The position numbers were made by a program, and so were the translations under genes. From Polyodon spathula (lineage: Eukaryota > Chordata > Actinopteri > Acipenseriformes > Polyodontidae), in the NCBI RefSeq assembly GCF_017654505.1, contig NC_054538.1, positions 63,161,678 to 63,225,677 on the forward strand: a stretch of 64,000 nt of DNA, read 5' to 3'. Below are positions 22,901-36,452 of the stretch, in pieces; the first letter of the stretch is position 1, and the number at the start of each line of letters is the position of its first letter. The notes under the pieces are model-generated. The model saw only the letters and a list, made by a program, of their open reading frames with translations. It was not told where the DNA came from and ran no database searches.

Positions 22901-25230
22901 TAAGAAAATATTATTATCCCTGTTCTGTATAACTTTTTCTATCCAAAAGCCCTATATCATAGAGAAAGTGATGCTTGCTCTGCCCTCTCTACATCACCGT
23001 TGCCATTTCCACCCAAATATCAAAAACTCAAGCTCTTGGTTTAAATGACAATGCACTATAGACACCTTCAACAGCAAATAGAGTAAATCTTATGTTGGCC
23101 CTGACTGGTTTAGGTTTTGAAATCTCTGGGTAAAGGGGATGATGATATTTTCTAAAATGACGCTTTTTAAAGGGAAATAAAAACAACTGTCAAAGTATGA
23201 GTATTGTGATTATTATTTCTGTTTACTGGAGAATTTGCAGAAAGATTGTGCTTTACTGATTAGTATTTAATTATACGACGAGTTGAAAATTGCAAAGTTC
23301 ATTAGCAGCACCAAGCAGAACTCTCCATAGGCAGAATCGCCAGACTCCTGGTTTGCCTATCCTAGCTTCAGTCAGTACACTTGAGGAAGACGAACGACAT
23401 GGGGTGCAGAGAGTCCGAGGAGATAAAAGTAAATTTCAGTTGTATTCAGTAATATATGAAAAACAAAAATGAAGAAAAACACACCAAAAACCTCTGGATC
23501 TGCCCTCCTCTTCTCAAATACAGTGCCGCTGAATTCCGCATAATCTATATGCAACGCGACGCGTTAATTGTGTGTGAGGTCATTTGAGAGGCTTGGTTGT
23601 ACAGTGGAAAAAAGGTAAATGTGTCATGAGGGGTTGTTTACCAGGTAAAATTATTGTACAAGACCTGCTGGGGTGCATATAGGTTAAGGTAATTACATTG
23701 GATCAGGGCTGACTCCTTGGCTATAAGTACATCAGTGGTCCAGAAACAATCCCAGTGAGTAGCCCTTTAATGGACTCAATATTGCAAGCACCACTTTGTA
23801 TTGTTTATTTACTTGACTTCATAATGTCATATATGACAATACCCTAAGGATAACCTACCTATATTCAGAGACAGTATTCTTGGGTAAGGGCTAGACATGA
23901 TGAGGCAGACAGCACAGGCAGGTTGTATCATAAAGAGGAATTTGGAGTACAAACATGTAGATGGAAGATGGGCTGTGGATAATAAATGAAATTACAAGCT
24001 AGCTATTTAAAGCTGCAGAATAGGCATGATAATTGATTGGAATGTCTGCCAGGTTCTATAAATAGAAAAGCTGCCTCAACACTTATAACATCAGCTGGTT
24101 ACACAAAGGATCACTGAAAGCAAAATTAGTTTAAAAAGTGAGGTAGGGGAATAAATGTGAGGGAGAAAAGCAACTGGCACAATAGAAAAAAAAATCTTGA
24201 TTGGGGTTACATGCTGGTTTGTCAAAATCTCTGAGAAGTCATTGGTAACAAAAATGAGAAAAATGCAACCTGTAGAAGGGCGGTCTGTATTACTGAGTGA
24301 GATCATGAAACTGCACTGTTAAAAACAGGACAATTGTGTGAATTCACCTTAAAAATAGAGCAAAAAAATGGGTTTTCTATATAATACACAAGGGGGACCC
24401 TTTATAAGCAATCCAGAAAGTAATACATTTCAGTAACAGACTTTGTTTTTATCATTTGGCATTTGTATGCGAGCATTGACATATAATGACCATTCTTGTT
24501 CTTTTGGTTGATTAGATATTGTTGCCCCTTTATTTTTGTGTAAACCTGTTTATTCCTGCTGAAATAAAAGAAAGTTAATAGAAAAGACCCTACATCATTA
24601 TTAATTACCTCTGCTGTCCATCACACAGCTACGCATGGGAACAAGACAGATGATAAAACAAGCATGTTTAATGGAGACTAGCACGGACGAATAACTTTTC
24701 ATAAATCCTGAAGGGGAAATTTGTGTTTATCCATGTTGATAATCTAGTAACCCTTCATGTCAAAAAGCAGACAAGGAGCACTAAAAAATATCGAAATAGT
24801 TGGTTTCCTCCTACCTTAATGGGATCTTTTGTATCACTCTGTGACAAGCATTTGTGTACATGTAATACAAAACTGGTCACAATAGAAGATGTTAATGCCT
24901 GAATTACATGTATTATTGACTTAAGATACAATGTAGTTGTATTAAACACAAATGCTATAAATTATTGACAAAACAGATACACAATGCTTTTATTTTAAAT
25001 AATACAAGACAATAGTTCAGTAGACATATTCTGATATTAGATTTACGTATAAATGAATTGAGGTTTTGGGAAATTGAGGGTACATCCCTATTCAGAGGAT
25101 CTCTGACACTGTCAAGCTATTAAAAAAATGAATCGCGATTACAAATTTTAATCTTAGTTTTTCTTGGTTTTAATTGCATATTTAATTGATACAATTACTG
25201 CATCTATCATTGAAGTTTGTTTTATTACTG
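22901..25230. other. No gene seen
   Basis: A mildly GC-richer patch at 23290-23560 has short open frames on both strands but no family motif. The rest is AT-rich and unassigned. Confidence 0.55.

Positions 25231-25308
<78 letters not shown>
25231..25308. repeat. (ATT)n microsatellite
   Basis: 26 ATT units, followed 35 bases later by an AT tract. Confidence 0.98.
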
Positions 25309-25341
25309 TCTTCTTATTTTAAAGTTCTAAAGAAGGCCTTA

Positions 25342-25343
<2 letters not shown>

Positions 25344-25402
<59 letters not shown>
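25344..25402. repeat. (AT)n microsatellite
   Basis: About 29 AT units. Confidence 0.98.
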
Positions 25403-25404
<2 letters not shown>

Positions 25405-26033
25405 TATATAGGTTAGGTCCAACATAATAATAGCTATGAACTTAATATCTTCCAGTGATCACTGGACTTTCTAAGTGTACTCTGTCGAAACTGACGGGTT
25501 TCATTTGTTGTTGCTAGAAAGTGTAATCTGAGAAGTGAAAATGTGTTCAGTATGCAGGTGGTACTTTAGAATAGATGTAGCCTATGTTTGTGATACTTCA
25601 ACTCAATTTGCCAGCAGATATGTCAGAATATTTTTTAAAATAAACTTCTTTCTATGCAAACGCTGACTGTACTCATTGCGTTGCATGCGCTCGAGTATAT
25701 TGAAATGGTGCAGCAGGGAATGAATTACGGTAGAGGGTCAAGACAGGTAGGATTGCAATTAGCACATGTTTAAAAAAATGCATCTCCAAATAAATGTGTT
25801 AAAACACAGAAGTTAACTGCGATTAACTGACAGCCCTAATATTTACACTATTCTTTCAGAAATGGGAATTTTCACAGGGAACTGCATATTAAACGGCAAT
25901 GGGTAAATCTCACGGAAATCATGAAATCAGCCATATTCATGACAAACAGAAATCACAATCCGTAGCCTAAGCATAAAACCGATGCTGCATTCACAGGCAT
26001 TATTAGACACATCGGCTCATACAGTACGTCGTA

Positions 26034-26098
26034 CCGGTGTATTAGTCACGCCCCCTTTTAAGGGCCCCGCAAAAATGCCTAGAAAATTGACTATACAA
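26034..26098 (+). repeat. Dispersed repeat with GTGTATTAGTC..GCCTAGAAAA core
   Basis: Reads GTGTATTAGTCACGCCCCCT, then TTTTAAGGGCCCC, then TGCCTAGAAAATTGACTATA. The same order of motifs is at 54866-54930, and the last motif also appears reversed at 10097-10122. Possibly the end of an undefined DNA transposon family. Confidence 0.55.
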
Positions 26099-26099
26099 C

Positions 26100-27040
26100 A
26101 TTTTTTATGGTCATTTAAAGAAAAAAGGGCAATATAGGCTCCACTTCTTCTTTATGTAACCATGCAGCTGTAAACATAATGCCATTAATACATACAGTGG
26201 GAAAATCAAATTAGAGAACAGTGAAGCAGGTCAAGTTATGTGTTCTCAGAAATATACTTTAAATGCCCAATGAAAACCATTTAGCTGATTGCCTCTATCG
26301 AATGTAATTTTTTTTTTATAGCTACCATATCTTGTCAGATCATGTAAAATTAAAAATGATGTGCTTGATAGTAGGTCAGGATCTTTGTGCACCCTTATAA
26401 ACCAATTCACAATGACCTTTCCAGCCCACATTTTAATTGTGTGATATTTTAAATTGAACATTTACCAGCAGACAGGTTTGAAGTGTCAAAATATTTAGAG
26501 GCTCAAAACAGTGATTCATTGCTTCTTATCTGAGCCATTTAAAATTAGTTGGATTGGAATTCCATGAACCATAATAAACCCTAACGTTTGTTTTAACTGT
26601 TAAAATAAAGGTCAGGATTTATTTTTTTATGCGCAGTGTTTATTACAGTATTGTACAATTACCACAGCCACTGTCATTTTGAGAGGCATGGGGAGTGTTA
26701 CTAAATATTCATAGTGCTACTAATAAAAAGGAATAGTACTATACGATTTCCAACCCTCCTGTACATTATACTTCACTGAAAGGATATTCATATCGTGGTG
26801 GCTATCAGTTTGTAACATTTAGCCTTCTGTGCAAGAATATGCCAACTGTAAATAGTGAAATAGAATAAGTTTCAGGTATAAACATATGAATCCCTTTAGA
26901 GCAGTGAGTAAATTTTTTTTTTCTTGTATTTTACGCTTATTAATATATTTTGAAACGTGAACTCGCCACTGTGGAAGGTGGGTTATTAGAAGTGGTCTGG
27001 CCTCCCTACAGAAGGAGGTGCTATTGAGGCTAATTTGTCT
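26100..27040. other. No gene seen; unique-looking AT-rich sequence
   Basis: No repeats, frames or structured motifs recognised. The stretch 26230-26580 is non-repetitive and mixed in composition, so it would be worth a conservation check. Confidence 0.5.
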
Positions 27041-27041
27041 T

Positions 27042-27104
27042 CCCTTACCAAGATAGACCTGACATAAGTCTAGGGCCGGGTTGCGGTGGACATCTTGGTA
27101 AGGG
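27042..27104. repeat. Hairpin with perfect 13-bp arms
   Basis: CCCTTACCAAGAT at 27042-27054 is the exact reverse complement of ATCTTGGTAAGGG at 27092-27104, with a 37-base loop. Confidence 0.9.
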
Positions 27105-27128
27105 CAGCTAAACTAGTGATGAAGGTCC

Positions 27129-27190
27129 CACTTCATTAAGTAACAGACCAATCAGCTAGGGATTGGCTGTTACTGAATTGATGAGGTGGA
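27129..27190. repeat. Imperfect inverted repeat, about 27-bp arms
   Basis: CCACTTCATTAAGTAACAGACCAATC at the left pairs with GATTGGCTGTTACTGAATTGATGAGGTGG at the right, allowing a few mismatches and gaps. It lies 25 bases after the 13-bp hairpin and just before a short (AT)n run at 27194-27211. Confidence 0.8.
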
Positions 27191-27211
27191 ATTATATATA
27201 TATATATATAT

Positions 27212-29342
27212 TTTCTTTGTAATTGCCCTCTAGCCCGGTGAGGAGACACCGTCTCTTCTGGTTTACCTCCCAAACCCAAGGGAGAGCCAAACCCAGCGCG
27301 ACCCTCCATGGGAATCCACGGTGAAGATCTGCAATGCCATGATGTGAACCTCTCCTGACTGTATGACTCACTCTGCACACCAAATACAGTACCTATGCCT
27401 TTACCACGTAATCCATTTGGGGGTCCCTCTAGGTTGTTACTTGAAGAGCTCTAACATAAGGAACGCACCTGTCTTTGATAATAGCATCCCTGCTAATGTC
27501 TGGTGAGCTTATAAAACTACCACTGCATAGAGCCCACTTGATAATATTTCTTCTCTGTATACAAGCACTCTTGTTTTAATGCTGCCAGTATTAATAATAC
27601 AGATGCTTAAGTCCATTTTAGCATCTACATTTCCTTTCTGTAAACTGTGCTTTTGGCCTTCACTTTAACAAAAAAAAAAGTTTCCTGTTTGAAAATTGCA
27701 TTTTTTTTTTCAGTGCAGCATTTCAGCATTGAATCTATTTTGTTAGATAATGTATTTTACTGTAAGACATATAAAATAATAATAGACACTTTAGTAAAAT
27801 GACCTAAAACACTTTTCATGGATCAATTGGTTATGACATTACCATAAAATGATTATATTTTCACTGAAACTAAACAGAAGAATATGAACAAAATACAATA
27901 TCAGAATAATTCCTCATTTAAATCATAAATTAAAAAAAAAAAAAAAAAACAATTCTGCTCCCACCATTGAAATGGATCTGAGTTACCTTTACATTAATTG
28001 TAACAGTTTTTCCACAGTAGAAGTAAAACAGGCCTTATAAACATTACCCTAGGCTTGAGTGTTAATAAAATACACAACACATACTTTTTTTTTGTTTTTG
28101 AATATTGTCTATGTGCTGGATTTTAAAATTAAATTTTGTTACTCGTGTTACAAATGTCAATCACTCCTGCTGCATGTTGTTTGAAAGCGCCACCATACAA
28201 AATTAAATAACCCTGTTACAGACAGTTCCGCATGCTTTAAAACATCACATTTAATCCATCAAAACAATAAAGGTTTGACTGCCTTTAAAATGTAAGGTTC
28301 AATCTGGCAGAGAAATGCAACGACCTCACTCGTTTCTTCTCTCAGTAGTAGTGGCACAATGTGAAATGGAAAATTGAATGGGTGTAACAGCCCTGTTCAG
28401 TGAGGCTCTTCGTCCTTTTTAATGAGCCACTATACTTCAGTCCTCAGGAAGAACTTTTTTTTTTCTAATATGCACATTAAAATGTTAAGATTTATTTTAA
28501 AATGTAATAAATAAAAATAAATTTAACAACGTTGACACAGCTTTAATTTGCTTGCAATAATAATACTTTTTTAACATCAGCAGAGCAGAGTGAAATTTGG
28601 TCTACAAGGACATTGTTTTCTTTAACCTTTGCAAGCTTATTTGAAACTGTGAGGAACACTAGAATACATGGGGTTTGTTTTTTTTTTTTTGTCTTGGCAC
28701 TTTCTTACTTTGCAGAAACTTTTTCTTTCAAATAATTTTTTTTTTTCATCACGATTGTTTACATTTAACATCCAATAACCTCAGTAACAATTGTTTTTTG
28801 ACATGCGAAGAAATATCAAACTTAATTTCCTTCCTTTATAAAAATATAACCAATACCACCAAAACAGCTGTGAAAGCCAGGATACAGATGAGCTTGCCGG
28901 TGTAATGGAAGGGTCTTCAGTGGCTGAACAGTAGAGTGGGGGGATGTGACAGGGGCCTAGAAGTTACACTTAGAGTAGTCAGCAGCTGATTTAAACAACT
29001 GCCATTTCAGAGTGTCCAATTTAAAGGCAAACTAATGCTTCCAAATGAGCATCAGGTAATTGTTAATGCAAATTATATGTGTATAATTTTCTTCCTACAT
29101 GCTACTTTGGAACTGATTTTATTTGTAAAGCTATTTATGGAATAGAATGGGTATTTAAAAGTCAGTTAGGCCAGTTTTGGGACAAATATCCAAACAATTA
29201 TTTTTTTTTTTTTATATGTATTCAGATACAAAAATCAGATGTTACTATTCACTAGAAATGACAAAAATACCTTGCACTTATTTACCACCTCACCAGAGGT
29301 TGCGAAACAGTTTCAAAAATGGCAAATGAAAAAGAGCTCTGT

Positions 29343-29346
<4 letters not shown>
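27212..29346. other. No gene seen
   Basis: 27225-27400 is GC-richer than its surroundings with no identifiable frame. The rest is AT-rich with poly(A)/poly(T) runs (27932-27949, 28680-28690). Confidence 0.5.

Positions 29347-29406
<60 letters not shown>
29347..29406. repeat. (AT)n microsatellite
   Basis: About 30 AT units. Confidence 0.97.
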
Positions 29407-29409
<3 letters not shown>

Positions 29410-29705
29410 ACTATATATTAATGCAAAAAAATACTAACTTTACTAATTAAATCGTTGTTGAAACAATTACCTTATAAAAATGTGCATACATAAAGCATAT
29501 TCATTTAAATACATTTACATTTGTGGGACATGTAAAAATAAAAAATACAAGCACTAATGTATAAAAATTAATTACAAAGAACAGGCAGGAACAGGGGCAG
29601 CTATTATTTACTTTCCCCTACTCTCAAAGTCAGCCCATTTTTTCATGCTATCTACAAGGGTTATTGACTTCCTGGACATTAGTAACGTGAATGTAGTAGT
29701 GTAAA

Positions 29706-29785
29706 GTTTCTGTACTTTCCAGGGAAGCCGTTTTGATCAACTGCCCCTTGATCTATCAAAATGACTTTCCTTCAAGTACAGAAAC
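29706..29785. ncRNA. Pre-miRNA-like stem-loop (unproven)
   Basis: An 80-base sequence folds as a single stem. GTTTCTGTACTT (29706-29717) pairs perfectly with AAGTACAGAAAC (29774-29785). An inner part with about half its bases paired follows, then TTTTGAT/ATCAAAA near the 17-base loop. Size and layout suit a microRNA precursor or a small foldback element. No known miRNA seed was recognised and the strand is undetermined. Confidence 0.35.
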
Positions 29786-30445
29786 TGCCTGCTAAGAACT
29801 CCCCTGTGCTAACTCTACAGTGCTCTATTATCATTATTAATAACTTTACTACACTGCAAGGAAGTAGTTGACAGACCTGCTCCTTCAGTCTTCTAGAACT
29901 TAATGCATTTTCACTTATACAATGATTTGAAAATAACCCCTGATTCAGATTTATAACTTAATTTCACAAAATCCTTAGTTATTTAAGAATTCTTCTGTTC
30001 ACTTACTTTGTGCTTCCAATTAACAAATGTATAAAAAATAAAATAGTCACCAAACTGTTGTATATTACTGCCATCCAAGAATGTGACCTTTACTATTAAA
30101 TTAAAGCCACCATAAATATAAATAATATTGTAAATGAGAAGATGTAAAACCTGTAGAATTGAAAGACTGCATCATTTGTCGTCTTTTTCTCAATGGGAAC
30201 TGCAGAAATACTCTATAAATAACATGAATGCAGTCAGTATTTTAAGCAGTAAAAGTAGCAGCCTGATATGGAATTTACTTCAAATTTTCTTTACCCAATT
30301 TAAATGAAGGGGTTAGTCCGATAGCTAGAAAATGACAAGTACAAAACATAAAAAGATGATTTTTCCAGTTTGAAAATATATTGGGAAATGTACCTATTTC
30401 CTTTTATTAAATTCAGTTTGGAATTTTATTAAATCAAATTCTATT
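29786..30445. other. No gene seen
   Basis: AT-rich unassigned sequence before a compound microsatellite. Confidence 0.6.
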
Positions 30446-30456
30446 TATATATATAT

Positions 30457-30518
<62 letters not shown>

Positions 30519-30530
30519 GTGTGTGTGTAT

Positions 30531-30573
<43 letters not shown>
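30446..30573. repeat. Compound (AT)n-(GT)n microsatellite
   Basis: An interrupted AT tract to about 30517, then GT to 30573. Confidence 0.97.
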
Positions 30574-30574
<1 letters not shown>

Positions 30575-30622
30575 CAGGATGAAAACCTTAAAATGTTAAT
30601 AGCGTGTGTTTGGGAGCGTAAG

Positions 30623-30658
30623 GTTGGCAGGGATGGATTTAAATATGTCCCTGCCAAC
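30623..30658. repeat. Hairpin GTTGGCAGGGA/TCCCTGCCAAC
   Basis: Perfect 11-bp arms with a 14-base AT-rich loop (TTTAAAT core), located between the GT tract and the AGATATCT array. Confidence 0.9.
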
Positions 30659-30715
30659 AGTCACAGGTGTGGCCATTCCCCAGGGATATTTCCAAATTAA
30701 CGGAAAGTTATGTAG

Positions 30716-30958
30716 AGGTATCTTTAAAATGAACAGGACGTTATTTAGAGATATCTGAAAAGTATTTAAAGATATCTCAGAAACATTTAGAGATATCTTA
30801 AAACGATTTAAAGATGTCTAAAAATGCATTTTAGATATCTCATTTAAAGATATCTGTAAAACATTCTGAGATATCTTCAAATATTTAGAAATATCTGGAA
30901 ATGATTTAGAGATATCTTCAAATATTTAGAGATATCTATAAATTAATTTGAGATATCT
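30716..30958. repeat. 21-bp periodic array of AGATATCT palindromes
   Basis: Nine exact AGATATCT octamers (30749, 30770, 30791, 30833, 30848, 30869, 30910, 30930, 30951) and three one-base variants (30716, 30812, 30889) stand at steps of 20-21 bases, apart from one 15-base step and a 33-base first step. Spacer bases vary (TTTA, AAA types), so the motif is more conserved than the unit as a whole. Confidence 0.9.
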
Positions 30959-32221
30959 CTAAATGATAATTTGACTTGCCAGATTAATTTACATTGAAAA
31001 ATTCGATTCTTGCTGTTGGGATCGTTAGCAGGTGTTTGTTAAAAGAAGGGTTCATTATAGCGAAGTTAGCCTGTATAATGTTACTGACCCTTGCCTGTAT
31101 TTATAAAATGTGTATTATAGCAAATCCCTGAAGCTCACTTCAAATTGCTTTAAGTAATACTGTACACACCTCAGTATATCTTAAGATGGCAATGTTATCC
31201 AGACTGATATACAATTTCTGTTAGCATCCTTCACTCTTTACACAGGAAATACAGTGTTAAATATGCACCTCAAACATGTTATACATTATTTGAATATTCT
31301 TCTGGTTTCATAAATAGCTTTTAACGATCGCATGTCTATTCTACATACAAAATAGTCGAGCTTCACTTCTGAAATGTGTCACTAGTCATCAACTAGCTGA
31401 CCACATCAGCAGCAGAATATTTAGTGCATGCATCTGGCACACTGAGAATTGACTACTGAAATTATTTACTATCCAAACCTCCCCTTCACACTGGTTATGG
31501 TCCTTAACTCTGCAGCCTATAATGTAGCCCAGTAATCATATTGTAATAACACTGATCCAGCTCCACATGCTTCATGTACATATTCAGTTGCATTTCAACA
31601 TTGCTAAACATACTGTAAGTAGACAGAGTTTATAGTCTTCAGATTATACATTACTGATTACAGCTTTCAAGAAATGCTGCACAGATGGTAAACCTTTTAG
31701 TCAATAGTACTCTTATATAAGGACATGGTGACACAGATTCTTTTAAGGTGTTTCCATGATTATAATGATTATAGTTTGTTACATAAAACATCTTGAAAAA
31801 AGGGAACTGATATTTTAGTTAGGTTAACACATTTCATTAAAACAATTAGGCCTACATTTGGTGTTCTGCCTACCTATTTTAGAATGTGTGCAGCCTATCC
31901 ATGGGGCGAAGCATCCCACCGAGCAAGGACCAAACTTTCAGTTCAATGAAGTGGAAAGCTGCCTTTAGGACTGAATGTGTCCTTGTAACCTGGCTGGTCA
32001 CAACACATTTTTGGCAGAGCTGCCAATGAGGAATGTTTAAATCACAAGAACCATCCAGGTAAACTGAGCAACGCATAGTCAGTTATTCTCTCTGGGCAAC
32101 CATTGTTTTTCGTTTCCTGTTTTACACTATCTTTACAAAATAAAGAAATAAATAAAATGTTAAAACACAATACTGCATATTTTCTGCACACTCTAAAACA
32201 AATTTGTTTCATTTATATATA
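30959..32221. other. No gene seen
   Basis: A minus-strand 65-codon frame at 31879-32076 has no recognised domain. The rest is AT-rich and unassigned. Confidence 0.55.

Positions 32222-33483
<1,262 letters not shown>

Positions 33484-33532
<49 letters not shown>
33484..33532. repeat. (AT)n microsatellite at transposon edge
   Basis: Begins in the right TA target duplication of the Tc1-like element, suggesting insertion into, or growth from, an AT tract. Confidence 0.97.
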
Positions 33533-33535
<3 letters not shown>

Positions 33536-34585
33536 AAATGAGGCTGAAAATCCAATTGCTCTGACCATCAGCTAGGAGTCTTTCTATGAACAAAAGAGTT
33601 ATAGTAAACAATATTCAAACTGTGTGTCAGTGAATTTTAGTGGATTTTCTTATTGTCTGTTATGTGTTTTGAAACTCATTTTGTTCATGTCAAGATATAA
33701 TTGATTTAAAATTCAAGAATCCCCTCTGTGGTTAATGTGATTGACACTATAAGAATATAAATGCAGGTTGCATTCATTCCAATCAAATAACCTGTCTGTG
33801 GGCATCATACAAAAGTCACTAAGTTTAATCTTGATCGTCTCTTGTTTTTGAGACAACAACAACATATTTCTCTTTCTCAAGATGAGAATGCAATATTACT
33901 TTCTTGACCATGAAATATTATGCACAATATTTGTTGACACAACAAATCAGGTTATAAATGGGACTATGTTTAGACTGTCTGACTGTATACCTGCCCATTG
34001 TTATATAAAATTATAGATACATATTAGCTGTCTAAACAAACACTTCCTCTTGCTTACAAATGACATCCATTTTTTCAGACATATTGTAGTGTCTTTGCAG
34101 AAGAAGGAAATACATCAGCATATGTTGTGTGTAAATGGACATGCACATCCCAACACGGTTAGTAAAATTACAGTCTATTTGTAAAGTCATCACATCTAAA
34201 ATGGAGCATATTTATTTCCTTTCAAAACAGAAAGGATTTGTAGGCCTGAGTGATTTTGAATGTGTCTAAATGTACTGCTACCAATGTTTCTTACCTGACT
34301 ATATGGCAGTTGTAAATACTAGTTACTCTGGAACCATATATTAATGAATTAGTCAACCAAGACTCCATTAGTTTTTCTGATGGATTGCTACAGTACATTC
34401 CTGGTACCTTGCCGCATTGTAAAATCATAATGAGGTATAACCTCACCAGTCCCTACCGCTATATTCGCTTCAATTGATTTTTAGGTTTTTAATTTATAGC
34501 AGAGACCTAGAACATGTGGTATGTGTATGAATTATAGTAAAATTGAATGTGCCAAGTCTGATTGCACATTATGCTGTTATGGGCA
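33533..34585. other. No gene seen
   Basis: AT-rich unassigned sequence. Confidence 0.6.
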
Positions 34586-35011
34586 TGTAGCAGTGTAGCC
34601 GGGTGGAAGGATGTGTGTGTGTGGAATAGTGGGTAGCAGGGAGGGAGTTTGGTAATGACACTCGGTAATGAGGCTGGAGCTGTGAATTGAAAGTGATTAA
34701 ATAATTAATTAAGGCTCCAGCCACAAGTGTATAAATAAGGTGATCACAGTTGTTAGCTTGGTCAGTGTTGGATTTGATGTTGGTGAGAGGTGGAGGTTTT
34801 CATGTTGCATTCTGTCCCATCATGTAGTACTGTAAGTGTTTTGTATACACTTTTGTTTGGCCATTGTGTTGTTTGTTTTGTTCCAGTCTTTTGTGCAGTA
34901 TTATTATAATGATTATTAATTCAAAGTGTGCATTAACTCTTCACTGTACCTTCTGTGTCTGAGTCTTCCCTCCTGGTCTAAACACCATTGCTAGTGACGT
35001 TGTCCTGTCAC
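34586..35011 (+). repeat. Solo-LTR-like repeat, related type
   Basis: Possible ends TGTAGCAGTG and CCTGTCACA (TGT...ACA). A hairpin GGCTGGAGC/GCTCCAGCC at about 34671-34719 sits just before GTATAAATAAGG (TATA box near 34730). A TTTGTTTGG T-rich body, an ATTATTAATTC region and the end GTGACGTTGTCCTGTCACA follow. The plan matches the 5.1, 15.2 and 17.4 kb copies, but sequence identity is low. No target duplication was found. Confidence 0.45.
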
Positions 35012-35940
35012 AAGGTAATATGTCTAATTTTATTTAAGCTTATGATGCCTCACTGTAAATAAATAAATTAAATACATTCTCGCAATAACTGCATTTATTA
35101 ATTAGTCATTCTAACAGTAATAAATATGAACATTGTGTCACGGAGATTACATCCCAAAAACCTTGCACACATTTAAACTTAATTATGCCCTCCCTCTCCT
35201 TTGCGTCCAAGAGTAATTGAAAAGAGAAAGAACTTTGCAAAACTACTGAGCCCTGGAGGTGATGCTCAGTTATTTTCATGTAACACATCTTTCCGAAAAG
35301 TATTTTTCTTATACATTGCCTTACAAATGTAGAGAACTGCACTCAATGTGACTGTCCTGGTTGGGACTAGAAACAATACTCACTGTTTCTTAAATCATCT
35401 TTACATTGGCCTTGTTCCTTGCTTTAAAATTAGGTTATCAAACACAGTTTCTTTAAGGCAACACTTACTGTTTGAATCATCACAGGAAAGCTAATACAAC
35501 TATATTTTATTGCAGTTTGGAACCTGCATAAAGCAGGAATGATCAGAAATAGCTCTCCTGGACACCCAAGGAAATAAAGCCTTTCCATTGTTTTTTAATA
35601 CAAAAAAAAAATTACACTGGATGGAAGTGTTTAAAAAGCCTTCTATGTAATTGCACTCCATAGCAATATGTTTCAGTTATTTTTAAGCTTGTGAAAATGT
35701 TGAATTAGTCCATTCTCAATAGACGTATTTTCAAAAATCACAAGTAGAATATTTCAACCACATGTTAGAGTAGAACATTGAAAGAACAGGAAATACCAGT
35801 AACCCAGTACATATTCTTCACTTGGGCCTTTCTACCATTAGTGCCAAATATTTAGGACGGATCATAAAACTTAAAATAAGATACTGTGGAGTAATATATG
35901 TGCAAGTAACATAGGACGAGTTTCCAAGCAATTTTGAAAC
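35012..35940. other. No gene seen
   Basis: AT-rich unassigned sequence. Confidence 0.6.
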
Positions 35941-36211
35941 CCCAAATTCTGTTTCTACTCTCATGACTTCTGTGACGTAGCACGCATATACCATGCTATA
36001 GGAAGTACTGGTCTAAACAATTGTATAACTTAACCCTGGCAAGCTCTTTTGACCAAATACAATAAAATAAGCATATTTTACTGCCATTTGACTCCTAAAA
36101 TGATAGTGCTTTATAGGGTTACAGTGACATGCTTGAGCAACCACCTATAGCTGAAGTAAAATCTCTTAAAGCTAATTCAAAAAAGCTGTTGGTTCCACAA
36201 ATTTGTTCAAG
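35941..36211 (+). repeat. Low-copy dispersed repeat, short copy
   Basis: Shares, in the same order, TAGCACGCATATACC..GCTATAGGA, AAGCTCT..GA..AAATA, AAAATGATAGTGCTTTA and CTGTTGGTTCCA..AAATTTGTTCAA with 51776-53090. The 1.3-kb copy has additional sequence between these blocks, so this one appears internally deleted. Family unknown. Confidence 0.7.
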
Positions 36212-36225
36212 AATGAAGTTTAAGA

Positions 36226-36444
36226 TTGGTGAAAGAAGAGTTCAAAATGGAAAGCGTGTTATTTATGGACAGGGCAGATTTTCTTGCATTCATGGTGGAA
36301 GTTGTAAATTGTGCATCTCAAAATATAAAGAAGACAGAGAAAATTAAAATAGTAGTAAAAGCAGCTAAAAGACACTTGGAATTTAGCGGAATCAGACCAG
36401 AGTGTATACATGATGTGTTAAATGAGAGAAATAAGAATGATTAG
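36226..36444 (+). pseudogene. LINE ORF1 C-terminal part
   Basis: A 72-codon frame (RADFLAFMVEVVNCASQNIK, KIKIVVKAAKRHLEF) ends at TAG 36442-36444, just before the endonuclease frame. Position directly upstream of ORF2 and the basic helical character fit the gag-like ORF1 tail of I-clade elements. A second frame over 36129-36347 overlaps and may include the displaced upstream part. No zinc knuckle is visible. Confidence 0.5.
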
Positions 36445-36452
36445 GTTAATAA

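Noticed and set aside
25186..25416. Isoleucine- and tyrosine-rich open frames over microsatellites here and elsewhere
   Set aside because: Translations of (ATT)n and (AT)n tracts.
31879..32076. 65-codon minus-strand frame as a host exon
   Set aside because: No recognisable homology, splice signals or neighbouring exon.
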